Positions 13,026 through 20,845 of a DNA stretch of 64,000 nt are shown in pieces. The position numbers and the translations under genes are program-made. Below the pieces are notes generated by a model that saw only the letters and a list, made by a program, of their open reading frames with translations, did no database searches and was not told where the DNA came from. The stretch spans positions 1,332,572-1,396,571 of the forward strand of contig NZ_HE997626.1 in the NCBI RefSeq assembly GCF_000312385.1, written 5' to 3'. The stretch is from Tsukamurella sp. 1534. GTDB taxonomy: Bacteria; Actinomycetota; Actinomycetes; Mycobacteriales; Mycobacteriaceae. Position 1 is the stretch's first letter; every line of letters starts with the position of its first letter.

Positions 13026-13064
13026 GGTGTTCCTTCCTGGTTCTGTCCGTCAGGGTTGGTTACA

Positions 13065-13123
13065 AGTGAATCACTATTCTCTAACTTTCAGCGATTCGGC
13101 CCCGGTCGAACATGTTCTAGAAC
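13065..13123. promoter_or_regulatory. Divergent fadA / fadD5 control region with several palindromes
   Basis: Three elements are visible. At 13065-13075 is AGTGA-A-TCACT. At 13067-13084 is a degenerate copy of the 18-bp mce-regulon motif with an intact right arm (TTCTCTAA). At 13106-13119 TCGAACATGTTCTA fits the published KstR consensus TnnAACnnGTTnnA exactly; it contains the perfect palindrome GAACATGTTC and overlaps a second one, GTTCTAGAAC (13114-13123). The KstR-like site ends 17 bp before the ligase ATG, a position suited to repression. Confidence 0.6.
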
Positions 13124-13135
13124 ACAATCGCATAC

Positions 13136-14719
13136 ATGACCGCTGAAGAGAACATCGCGTGGTTCCCCCGCTCCGAGGAGCCCCGCGCGTCGCAACGAAA
13201 CACGTGGAACAACCAGATCCGCAATCACGCCGTCATGCGCGGCGAGCAGACGGCGCTGCGGTTCCTCGACACCGACCGCACCTGGGCGCAGTTCGCCGAA
13301 CGCGTGGGCGCCTTCGCCGCCGCACTCGCCGCGCGCGGGATCGGCTTCGGTGACCGGGTGCTGATCCTCGGGCTCAACCGCATCGAATACGTGGAGGCCG
13401 CGCTCGGCGTCACGGCACTGGGCGCGATCGCGGTGCCGGTGAACTTCCGCATGGCCCCGCCCGAGGTCGCGTACCTGGTGCAGGACACGCGGTGCAGCGC
13501 CGTCGTCTACGAGGCCCCGTTCGACCCGCTGGTCGCGGGCGTCGCCGCCGGCGGCGCCGAGTTCGGCCTGCGCATCCGGTTCGACGGTGCCGACGAGGCC
13601 GCCGGGGCGCTCGGCTTCGAGGACCTCGTGGGGGAGGGGCGGCCCGATCCGCGGATCGACGTCCCCGAGGACTCGCCGGCCCTGATCATGTACACCTCCG
13701 GCACCACCGGCCGCCCGAAGGGCGCGGTGCTCACCCACGTCAACATGCTGGCGCAGGGCTGGAACAACCTGGTGGCCCCAGGCTCCGTCGACCCCGACGC
13801 GGTGGGCGCGATCGCCGTGCCCATGTTCCACATCGCGGGCTTCGGCGTGCTGTCCACCGCCTTCCTGCAGGGCCTGACCTCGGTGATCTTCCCGCTGGGG
13901 GCGTTCGATCCGGCACAGACGCTGGACGCGCTCGAGCGCGAGGGCATCACCAGCATGTTCATGGTGCCGATGCAGTGGCAGCTCGCGGTGGCCGAGCAGA
14001 AGGCCCGGCCGCGCGACCTCAAACTCCGGTTCGTCTGGTGGGGCGCGGCGGCGGCCAGCGAGACCCTCCTGCGCGACCTCGAGGCCACGTTCCCCGACGC
14101 CGAGATCTGCGCCGTGTTCGGCCAGACGGAGATGTCGCCGGTCACCTGTGCCCTGTCGGGAGCGGACGCCCTGCGCAAGTTCGGCTCCGTCGGCAAGGTG
14201 GTGCGCACTGTCGCCGCGCGCGTGGTCGACGCGGACGGCAACGACGTGCCGCGCGGCGAGATCGGCGAGATCGTCTACCGCGGGCCCAACATGATGTCGG
14301 GGTACTGGAACAACCTGGACGCCACCCGGGAGGCGTTCGACGGTGGCTGGTTCCACTCGGGCGACTTGGTGCGGATGGACGACGAGGGCTTCGTCTACGT
14401 CGTGGACCGAGCCAAGGACATGATCATCTCGGGCGGCGAGAACATCTATTCGCAGGAGGTCGAGAACGCGGTGGCCGCTCATCCGGACGTCACCGAGGTC
14501 GCCGTGATCGGCCGCCCCGACGAGCGCTGGGGCGAGGCCGTGGTGGCGGTCGTGCAGCTCAAGGAGGGGGCGGAGCTCGACACCGCCACGCTGTCCGAGT
14601 TCCTTACCGATCACATCGCCCGCTACAAGCATCCGCGCGATCTGGTGGTCGTCGAGGCCCTGCCCCGCAATCCCACGGGCAAGATCACCAAGCCGGCCCT
14701 CCGGCAGCAGTTCGGCTGA
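13136..14719 (+). CDS. fadD5: Acyl-CoA synthetase / fatty-acid-CoA ligase, FadD5-like
   Basis: Activates a carboxylic acid to its CoA thioester through an acyl-adenylate. The 527-residue ANL-family protein has YTSGTTGRPKGA (P-loop, residue ~185), FGQTEMSPVT, GWFHSGDLVRMD and the C-terminal hinge with DRAKDMIISGGENIYSQE. The catalytic Lys is in NPTGKITKP. Its wording closely matches mycobacterial FadD5, which lies next to mce1; this supports a link to Mce-imported lipids. No clear ribosome-binding site precedes the ATG, so the message may be leaderless. A KstR-like palindrome lies just upstream. Confidence 0.88.
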   Translation: MTAEENIAWFPRSEEPRASQRNTWNNQIRNHAVMRGEQTALRFLDTDRTWAQFAERVGAFAAALAARGIGFGDRVLILGLNRIEYVEAALGVTALGAIAVPVNFRMAPPEVAYLVQDTRCSAVVYEAPFDPLVAGVAAGGAEFGLRIRFDGADEAAGALGFEDLVGEGRPDPRIDVPEDSPALIMYTSGTTGRPKGAVLTHVNMLAQGWNNLVAPGSVDPDAVGAIAVPMFHIAGFGVLSTAFLQGLTSVIFPLGAFDPAQTLDALEREGITSMFMVPMQWQLAVAEQKARPRDLKLRFVWWGAAAASETLLRDLEATFPDAEICAVFGQTEMSPVTCALSGADALRKFGSVGKVVRTVAARVVDADGNDVPRGEIGEIVYRGPNMMSGYWNNLDATREAFDGGWFHSGDLVRMDDEGFVYVVDRAKDMIISGGENIYSQEVENAVAAHPDVTEVAVIGRPDERWGEAVVAVVQLKEGAELDTATLSEFLTDHIARYKHPRDLVVVEALPRNPTGKITKPALRQQFG

Positions 14720-14760
14720 GCCCGGGCGGAGGCGTGGGCGCGTGGTCGGCCTTGCAGAAG

Positions 14761-14778
14761 TTAGAGAGCATTCTCTAA
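14761..14778. promoter_or_regulatory. Perfect 18-bp operator upstream of the acyl-CoA dehydrogenase gene
   Basis: TTAGAGA-GCAT-TCTCTAA has perfectly symmetrical 7-bp arms and lies 34 bp before the fadE start. It is the best copy of the motif shared with the NMO and mce promoters. Confidence 0.78.
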
Positions 14779-14812
14779 CCTGGAACGGGCGGACGCCCAC
14801 GGAAGGAGATCC

Positions 14813-15949
14813 ATGACCCTCACCGACGAGCAGCGCGCGTTCGGCGCTGCCATCGACGATCTGTGCCAGCGCGAGGCCGGCACCCGGGCGCAGCGCGACG
14901 CGCTCACCGACGGCGGCCGAGAGCTGCACAGCCAGGCGTTCTACGACAAGCTCGCCGAGCTCGGCTATCTCGGGGTGACGGTGCCGGAGGAGTACGGCGG
15001 CTCGGCGGGGGACGCCGTCGACATGGTGGTACTGCTCGAACACCTCGCGTACAACCTGGCGCCGGTCGGGGGCATCGGGCCCACCATCATCACCGGCGCC
15101 GCCTACGAGAAGTTCGGCACCGACGCCCAGAAGAAGGAGGTGCTCTCGGGCATCGTCCGCGGGGCCTCGCAGTCGATCTCGATGTCCGAGCCCGAGGCGG
15201 GCTCCGACGTGGGCGGGTTGGTCTGCAAGGCGGAGAAGACGTCGAACGGCTGGCTGATCAACGGCCAGAAGACGTGGTGCTCCAACGCTCACTTCGCCGA
15301 GAACATCCTGTTGGTGGCCCGAACCACCCGCGGCGAGAACAAGCACGAGGGGCTCACGATGTTCCACGTGCCCCGGGAGACCCCGGGGCTGACCATCAAA
15401 GGCATCGACACCCTGGGCGGGCGCGAGGTGAACGACCTCTACTTCGCCGATTGCGAGCTCCCCGAGGACGCGGTGGTCGGCACCGTCGACCAGGGCTGGC
15501 GGCAGCTGATGGCCGGGCTCAACACCGAGCGGCTCATCCTGGGTGCCATGCAGCTCGGCGTCGCCCGTCGCGCGTTCGACGACACCCTGAAGTTCGTCAC
15601 CGAGCGCAAGCAGTTCGGCCGGCCCGTGGGCGGCTTCCAAGCGCTCAAGCACCGTCTGGCCGACCATGCGACCGAGATCGAGTGCACCCGGCTGCTCGTG
15701 CACGACGTGGCGCGCCAGGTCGCGGCGAATCCCGCCGCGCTGCTGCCGCGGCAGGCGTCGATGGCCAAACTCAAGGCCACTGAGGTGTCCAAGAAGATGG
15801 CGATCGACGGGATGCAGATGATGGGCGGCTACGGCTACGCCACCGAGTTCGACATGGAGGCGATCATGCGCGGGGCGATCATCTCCACCGTCTACGGCGG
15901 CACGAACGAGATCCAGCGCGACATCATCGGCAAGACCTACGGTCTCTGA
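14813..15949 (+). CDS. fadE: Acyl-CoA dehydrogenase
   Basis: FAD-dependent alpha,beta-dehydrogenation of an acyl-CoA. The 378-residue protein has normal family length: SMSEPEAGSDVGGL and WLINGQKTWCSNAHFA in the middle domain, QFGRPVGGFQALKHRLAD, and the catalytic base Glu in YGGTNEIQRDIIGKTYGL at the C-terminus. GGAAGGAG sits 5-6 nt before the ATG. It is a single-gene unit with its own operator and a strong terminator. Substrate chain length cannot be told. The neighbourhood (FadD5-like ligase, fadAB, Mce importer) suggests long-chain or sterol-derived acyl-CoA. Confidence 0.93.
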   Translation: MTLTDEQRAFGAAIDDLCQREAGTRAQRDALTDGGRELHSQAFYDKLAELGYLGVTVPEEYGGSAGDAVDMVVLLEHLAYNLAPVGGIGPTIITGAAYEKFGTDAQKKEVLSGIVRGASQSISMSEPEAGSDVGGLVCKAEKTSNGWLINGQKTWCSNAHFAENILLVARTTRGENKHEGLTMFHVPRETPGLTIKGIDTLGGREVNDLYFADCELPEDAVVGTVDQGWRQLMAGLNTERLILGAMQLGVARRAFDDTLKFVTERKQFGRPVGGFQALKHRLADHATEIECTRLLVHDVARQVAANPAALLPRQASMAKLKATEVSKKMAIDGMQMMGGYGYATEFDMEAIMRGAIISTVYGGTNEIQRDIIGKTYGL

Positions 15950-15963
15950 ATCGCGTGAACGAC

Positions 15964-15996
15964 GAAGGCGCCCACCGGATCCCGGTGGGCGCCTTC
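15964..15996. terminator. Bidirectional terminator between fadE and the MpaB-type oxygenase
   Basis: A 15-bp perfect stem (GAAGGCGCCCACCGG and its complement) with a 3-nt loop between two convergent genes. Confidence 0.85.
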
Positions 15997-16006
15997 CTCT
16001 GTCGGC

Positions 16007-16936
16007 TCAGACGAGCGGGCGGCCCAGGCGGTTGCGCACGCGCATGTCGGTCAGCAGCAGCTGGTACGGCAGGCGGCGGAGCACCTGCGGCGTGAACCGG
16101 TTGCCCACGGCGACGATCCGCCAGAACAGGTCGAACCTGCGCTGGTCGGAGTCGGTCCACCGCACCTCCATCGCCTCGCGGAACGCCGGGGCGAGGAAGC
16201 CGGCCGTCTGGAACCGGGAGAAGACCTTGAGCGGCGCCGGGACGGCGCCCACGAACGTGAGGTCCACGAGCTGCCGGAGGTAGTCCCGGGTCTCGTCGGT
16301 GGGCGCGATCCGCTGCTCGCACATCTCGATCCACAGCGTGTCGAACGCCTCCGGGGTGGCGGGCCACTGGTCGGGGTGCACCTGGAGCGTGGTGCCGAGC
16401 GGCGCCGCGTCCCGGTAGAACAGGGCGCGTTGTTCCGGGCTCATCCGGCCGTGCAGCAGCTGGTGGGTGTCCTCGAACCCGATGTAGAGGCACATCGCGA
16501 CCCACAGCTGCAGGTCACGGTTCATCGCGTTGTACTTCACGGGGCTCTTGTCGGTGCTGCGCACCTGCCGGTGCGAGGTGTCCACCGCGGCCCGGTACAC
16601 GGCCTTGTCCGCGGCGTTCCCGAGGATCGCGACCGCCAGGTAGGTGAAGGTGGTGCGGCTGCGCTTGATCGGGTGCTTGTAGAGAGCGCCGGACTCGACC
16701 GGCGACTCCATGACGCCGTAGGCGACGGGGGGATCGATCAGCTGCATGACGACGTTGGCCGGGCCGGCGGTGGCCGACGGCGAGTCCAGCGCGTCCGCCA
16801 GGGTGGTCAACAGGTCGGAGCGCCGCTGCGGCACCCGGAGGGGGATGCGGTACCCGGCGGCGACGGGGTCGGCCGGCTTCGACGGGGCGGCGGGCACGGC
16901 GGCAACGCCCGGCAGCGGCTCAGCGCTCGTGGTCAT
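16007..16936 (-). CDS. MpaB / latex-clearing-protein-like oxygenase (DUF2236 family)
   Basis: A 309-residue protein matching the oxygenase MpaB/rubber-oxygenase catalytic domain. Visible hallmarks are DPPVAYGVMESP, RTTFTYLAVAILG with later His residues (DTSHRQV), NAMNRDLQLWVAMCLYIGFEDTHQLLHG and FRQTAGF-like segments. Family members are haem or metal oxygenases; the substrate in lipid islands is unknown. The ATG at 16936 is chosen for the GGAGGA 7-8 nt upstream; a start at 16963 would lie almost in the operator. It is divergent from the double-TetR regulator, which probably controls it. Confidence 0.8.
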   Translation of the reverse strand: MTTSAEPLPGVAAVPAAPSKPADPVAAGYRIPLRVPQRRSDLLTTLADALDSPSATAGPANVVMQLIDPPVAYGVMESPVESGALYKHPIKRSRTTFTYLAVAILGNAADKAVYRAAVDTSHRQVRSTDKSPVKYNAMNRDLQLWVAMCLYIGFEDTHQLLHGRMSPEQRALFYRDAAPLGTTLQVHPDQWPATPEAFDTLWIEMCEQRIAPTDETRDYLRQLVDLTFVGAVPAPLKVFSRFQTAGFLAPAFREAMEVRWTDSDQRRFDLFWRIVAVGNRFTPQVLRRLPYQLLLTDMRVRNRLGRPLV

Positions 16937-16971
16937 GTGCGATTTCCTCCGAGTTGTTCGCACCGAAGCGG

Positions 16972-16989
16972 TGTGTGAATGTTCACTTA
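16972..16989. promoter_or_regulatory. Candidate operator between the MpaB-type oxygenase and the double-TetR regulator
   Basis: TGTGTGAATGTTCACTTA contains the perfect inverted repeat GTGAA-TG-TTCAC. It matches 12 of 18 positions of the NMO-promoter copy of the recurring motif. It lies 36 bp upstream of the oxygenase start, a likely site of autoregulation. Confidence 0.5.
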
Positions 16990-17070
16990 CTTATACCCTT
17001 GACGGTACACCGCGATCGCACGAGCGTCAGTGAGTACGCTCGTACGCGGACCTCGAAAAGGAGACGGCTA

Positions 17071-18267
17071 GTGACCCAGGTGCGGCGGAAGCGCCCGAAG
17101 GACCGGCGCGAACAGATCGCGCGGGTGGCGGCGGAGGACTTCTCCCGGCGGGGGTATCACGGGGTCGGCATCGAGGAGATCGCCGCCTCCCTGGACATCT
17201 CCGGGCCGGCCGTCTACCGGCACTTCCCGAACAAGTACGCGCTGCTCGAGCACGCGATCACCACCGCGTCCGACGCGCTGACCTCGGCGGTATCCGACGC
17301 CTCGGAGGCCACGGAGGGGCAGCCCGCGCCCGCGCGGGTGGACGCGATGCTCGACGCGGCGCTCAAGGTCTCGTTCGAGCGCCGCAACACCGGTGGCCTG
17401 TTCCGCTGGGAGCAGCGCCTCCTCGAGGGCGACGACAGGGCCCGGATCCGGGCCCAGCTCACGCAGATGGTGCACACGGTGGCCGACGGTGCCGAGCCCG
17501 CGCTACCGGGTGTCGCCCGGTCCGACCTGGAGCTGCGCAGCGTCGCGGCGATCAGCGTGACGGGCAGCGTCACCGCGCACCGAACCATCCTCGCCCAGAA
17601 GCGCGCGGAGGCGGTCCTGCTGGACGCGGCGCGTGCGGTGCTCGCGCTGCCGGCGCCGCCCACCGCGTACGCCGTGGCGCCGGAGCCCGCGCCCGAGCCC
17701 GATGCCGGGCGGCAGGGCCAGGTCCTCGACGAGGCGATCGAGCTGATCTTCGCGCACGGCTTCCACAACGTGAGCATGGGCCAGATCGGGCAGGCGGCCG
17801 GCATCGTCCCGTCGGGCATGTACCGGTACTTCCCGAACAAGGCGGGCATCCTGGTGGCCGCATTGGAGCGGGCGGGGCAGGCCACCTCGAGCGCCATCGA
17901 GAAGGTGCTGAGCAGCGAAGCGGACCCGCGGGACCGGCTCGCGGAACTCGCTCAGGCGTACGTGCAGTTGTCGTTCCAGTCGTCGAAGGTGATGACGGTC
18001 TACTTCCGCGAGATCGGCAACGTGCCCGACGCGGAGCGCAGTCGCCTCGCGGCCGTGCAGCGCGCCAACATCGCCGCATTCGCCGATGCCGTGGTCGCGG
18101 TGCGTCCCGAGATCAGCGCCGCCGAGGCCACCTTCCTCGTGCACGCCGCGTTCGCGGTCGTCTTCGACGTCGGCCGCACCCGCCGCTTCGACGACGAGCC
18201 GGCCTTCCAGGCGGAGGTCTTCGCCATGGTCTGTGCCGTCCTCATCGGGTCCACGCCCGCGGAGTAA
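17071..18267 (+). CDS. Transcriptional regulator with two TetR-type DNA-binding domains (Mce3R-like)
   Basis: A 398-residue protein that carries two complete TetR modules in one chain. The first (residues ~10-60) has FSRRGYHGVGIEEIAASLDI followed by AVYRHFPNKYALLEHA. The second (residues ~215-265) has IFAHGFHNVSMGQIGQAAGI followed by GMYRYFPNKAGILVAAL. Mycobacterial Mce3R (406 residues) has the same double architecture and represses mce3 and lipid-catabolic genes. The GTG at 17071 is chosen because AAGGAG lies 7-8 nt upstream; longer frames would run into the operator. It is the best candidate regulator for the 18-bp palindromes scattered over this island. Confidence 0.85.
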   Translation: MTQVRRKRPKDRREQIARVAAEDFSRRGYHGVGIEEIAASLDISGPAVYRHFPNKYALLEHAITTASDALTSAVSDASEATEGQPAPARVDAMLDAALKVSFERRNTGGLFRWEQRLLEGDDRARIRAQLTQMVHTVADGAEPALPGVARSDLELRSVAAISVTGSVTAHRTILAQKRAEAVLLDAARAVLALPAPPTAYAVAPEPAPEPDAGRQGQVLDEAIELIFAHGFHNVSMGQIGQAAGIVPSGMYRYFPNKAGILVAALERAGQATSSAIEKVLSSEADPRDRLAELAQAYVQLSFQSSKVMTVYFREIGNVPDAERSRLAAVQRANIAAFADAVVAVRPEISAAEATFLVHAAFAVVFDVGRTRRFDDEPAFQAEVFAMVCAVLIGSTPAE

Positions 18268-18281
18268 CGGCGTCCGGCCGG

Positions 18282-19424
18282 TCACGGCCTCCAGTCCTGT
18301 ATCCGGGCGACCTGCCGTGCCGCCACCGCGCCCGGAGCGATCCGCATGAGGGCGTCACGGGTCATCGCGATCGGCCCCGCGGCCTGCGCCACACGACCCA
18401 GTGTTCGGGCCTGGGCGGCGATCGCCTGGCTCCGGCGGCGTCGTCGCCGGTCGTAGTCCTGCAGCGCCGCGTCGACGGTGCCCTCGTGGGGTGCCGCCGC
18501 CGACGGCGCGAGTACGGATGCGAGTACCGCGGCGTCCTCCAGCGCCTGGTTGGCGCCCTGGCCGAGATCGGGCGTCATGGCATGCGCCGCGTCGCCGAGC
18601 AGCACGCGGCGGCCGTGCACGTAGCGACGGAGCGGCGGGGCGAGGAACTCGATCGGGAGATAGGAGATCGCGTCCTCGTCGGTCGCGGCGAGGACGGCGC
18701 CGATCGGATCGTGCCAGCCCCCGAAAGTGGAGCGCAGGACCGCGAGGCCGGGCCGTGCGTGCTCCGGTGCGGAGATCGAGGCGAACCAGTACACCCGGCC
18801 GTCTCGGAGTGGGACCATGCCGAAACGTCGTCCCCTGCCCAGAGTCTCGCCACCACCGTCGAGCTGGATGGCATGCCGGGTGATCCCGCGCCACGAGCCG
18901 TATCCCGCGTATGCGGGGCGCGGGGTGCCCGGCCATCCGGCGCGCACCCCGCTGCGCAACCCGTCGGCGCCCACCACGAGGTCGAAGCCGCCGAGTCGTC
19001 CTCCGCCCTCGAGCCGAACGCCCGTGTCATCGGCGCCGACGACCGCCGCACCGGTGAGGATCTCCACCCCGTCGGCACCCGCGAGCAGCGCCGCGTGCAG
19101 TTCGGTGCGGTCCACGACGCGGAGCTCGGAGACGGTGCGCGGCGGAAAGCGGACCAGCCAGGTGCCGTCCGGGGTGCGGCTCCCGGAGGTGCCGGTCGGT
19201 GGACCGTCGGCCACGGTCCCGCGCACCAGATCGCCGATGCCCAGCGCGTCGATCGCGCGGAATCCGTTGCCGAACAGGGATAGCCCGGACCCGGCCTGAC
19301 CGAAACACTCGGCACGTTCGACGACGGTGACGCGCGCGCCCGCCCGGTGCAGGGCGCCGGCGAGTGCGAGCCCGCCGATCCCGGCACCGGCGATGAGGAC
19401 GCTCAGGGAGTCGTTTCTCCGCAT
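18282..19424 (-). CDS. FAD-dependent monooxygenase (PHBH-fold)
   Basis: Flavoprotein hydroxylase of 380 residues. It has an N-terminal dinucleotide-binding GAGIGGLALAGALHRAGA, the middle VVGADGLRSGVR (DG motif) and the C-terminal LLGDAAHAMTPDLGQGANQALEDA (GD motif). It probably hydroxylates an aromatic or related small molecule using NAD(P)H; the substrate is unknown. It is divergent from a small TetR regulator, and a palindrome is centred on its start codon. Pairing with that regulator suggests substrate-induced expression, independent of the mce regulon. Confidence 0.9.
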   Translation of the reverse strand: MRRNDSLSVLIAGAGIGGLALAGALHRAGARVTVVERAECFGQAGSGLSLFGNGFRAIDALGIGDLVRGTVADGPPTGTSGSRTPDGTWLVRFPPRTVSELRVVDRTELHAALLAGADGVEILTGAAVVGADDTGVRLEGGGRLGGFDLVVGADGLRSGVRAGWPGTPRPAYAGYGSWRGITRHAIQLDGGGETLGRGRRFGMVPLRDGRVYWFASISAPEHARPGLAVLRSTFGGWHDPIGAVLAATDEDAISYLPIEFLAPPLRRYVHGRRVLLGDAAHAMTPDLGQGANQALEDAAVLASVLAPSAAAPHEGTVDAALQDYDRRRRRRSQAIAAQARTLGRVAQAAGPIAMTRDALMRIAPGAVAARQVARIQDWRP

Positions 19425-19463
19425 GGAGAAAGGCTAACACGGTATCTTCTCCATATGGAGAAA
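19414..19463. promoter_or_regulatory. Twin TetR operators centred on two divergent start codons
   Basis: TTTCTCC-GCAT-GGAGAAA (19414-19431) spans the start of the FAD monooxygenase gene. TTCTCC-ATAT-GGAGAA (19447-19462) spans the start of the TetR gene. The centres are 32 bp apart, about three helical turns. Their position over start codons implies leaderless transcripts or direct blocking of initiation. Confidence 0.75.
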
Positions 19464-19961
19464 TCGACGCCCGATCGCCTGCTCGACGCCGGGCTCGAAC
19501 TGCTCGGTGGCGTGGGATTCCGGGGCTGGTCGGTGCGGGCGGCGGAGGACGTGGCGGGGGTGCCGCACGGCAGCGCGCGACACCACTTCGGGGATCAGCG
19601 CGGACTCGTGCGAGCCATGGTCGCGCGCCTGCTGGAGCTCGACCGGCCCCGCAAGGGAGAGACTCCCGAAGAGCAGGTCCGTCGCTGGGTGGGGCCGGAC
19701 GCCGCGTTCACCCGTGCGCGGTACGAACTGATCGTGGCGTCCTTCCACGACGCCGAGCTGGCAGCGGACCTGACTCGTGGCAGGGACGCCTTCGTCACCG
19801 CTCTCGAGGAGAGGGGGATGGCGGCGGCCGATGCGGCCTCGCTGGTCGCCGCGCTCGACGGTCACCTTCTCGACGCGGTCCTCCGCCGCCACGGTCCGAC
19901 CGACCCGGCGGTCGATCCGCGGCCGATCATCGAGCGGTTCGTCGGGGGCCGGCCGTCGTGA
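19455..19961 (+). CDS. TetR family transcriptional regulator
   Basis: A 168-residue repressor. Residues 5-45 form the TetR helix-turn-helix, with FRGWSVRAAEDVAGVPHGSA followed by RHHFGDQRGLVRAM. The rest is the helical ligand-binding domain. The ATG at 19455 lies inside the second palindrome, so the protein probably represses both itself and the divergent FAD monooxygenase. It ends 18 bp from the convergent Mce-associated gene. Confidence 0.88.
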   Translation: MEKSTPDRLLDAGLELLGGVGFRGWSVRAAEDVAGVPHGSARHHFGDQRGLVRAMVARLLELDRPRKGETPEEQVRRWVGPDAAFTRARYELIVASFHDAELAADLTRGRDAFVTALEERGMAAADAASLVAALDGHLLDAVLRRHGPTDPAVDPRPIIERFVGGRPS

Positions 19962-19979
19962 TGCCCGCGACGGCGTCGG

Positions 19980-20843
19980 TCAGCCGCCCGGAGCGGGCGC
20001 GGGGGCGGCGGGGGACGACGGGGTGGCACCGCCGGGCGCGGCACCCGTTCCGGGGAAACCGCCGGCCTGTGTCCCGACGTCGGTGATCTTCCAGTCCTGG
20101 TCCCGGTCCACGGTGATGTCGTAGGCCGTGGTGGCGACGGTGCCCTGAGGCGCCACCACGGTGGTCGCGGACACCTCCACCACTGCGGTCACCTTGTAGG
20201 TCCCGTCGGCCTCGTTCGTCACCTTGGTGACGACGAGTTTGCTCCCCGTGGCGACGTAGCGCATGGGGACGAGGATCTGCCGCATGGTCTCGGCGATGGC
20301 GTCGAACCGCTTCGCGACGTCCTCGGAGGCATTGGCCTTCAACGCCGAGAGCCACGGCGCGAGGTCGTTGTAGTTCGGGCTCGACACGCTGGTGGCGTAC
20401 TTCCCCGCGACGTCCTCGGCGTGCGTCCGGTCCGCCGCAGCCTGCTGGGTGTCCCGCAGCTCGCCGTGATAGCGGAACGCGAAGAAGGTGGAGACGCCGG
20501 CCAGGATCGCGAGGAGCGTGACCACGACGGTGAGTGCCACGGTCCGCGTCGACGACGGTGCCGCAGCGCGCGCGGGCTCCGCGGCCGCGCGGGCGGGCGC
20601 CCTCCCGGCGGTGTCACCGGGGGCCGACCGCTTCGGGGTGCTGACGGCCTTCTTCTCCGACGCCTTCTCGGCGTTCGGGGAGGGAGTCCCGGTGTCGGCC
20701 TTCGCGTCCGCGGCGTCACCGTCGGCGGCCTCCTCCTGAGGCGTGGGGGAGTCCGCGTCCGCGGCGGCGCCCTCCGGCTCCGGGCTCTCCGGGGCCTCCG
20801 CATCGGCGGTCTCGGGGTTCTCGGGCGTGGCGTCGTCGGTCAT
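19980..20843 (-). CDS. Mce-associated membrane protein
   Basis: A 287-residue protein with an acidic, Ala/Pro/Glu-rich cytoplasmic N-terminus (~95 residues), one membrane helix (about residues 100-122), and an extracytoplasmic domain resembling mycobacterial Mam/Mas proteins (YATSVSSPNYNDLAPWLS and DRDQDWKITDVGTQ). Such proteins stabilise or assist Mce complexes. It starts with an ATG preceded by GAGGTGAG, 2 bp after the last mce gene, and closes the operon. The C-terminus is a Pro/Ala/Gly tail. Confidence 0.82.
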   Translation of the reverse strand: MTDDATPENPETADAEAPESPEPEGAAADADSPTPQEEAADGDAADAKADTGTPSPNAEKASEKKAVSTPKRSAPGDTAGRAPARAAAEPARAAAPSSTRTVALTVVVTLLAILAGVSTFFAFRYHGELRDTQQAAADRTHAEDVAGKYATSVSSPNYNDLAPWLSALKANASEDVAKRFDAIAETMRQILVPMRYVATGSKLVVTKVTNEADGTYKVTAVVEVSATTVVAPQGTVATTAYDITVDRDQDWKITDVGTQAGGFPGTGAAPGGATPSSPAAPAPAPGG

Positions 20844-20845
20844 TC

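Noticed and set aside
9163-15703. Long open frames opposite fadB, fadA, fadD5 and fadE
   Set aside because: The opposite strand carries complete catalytic motifs; these frames have none and skewed composition.
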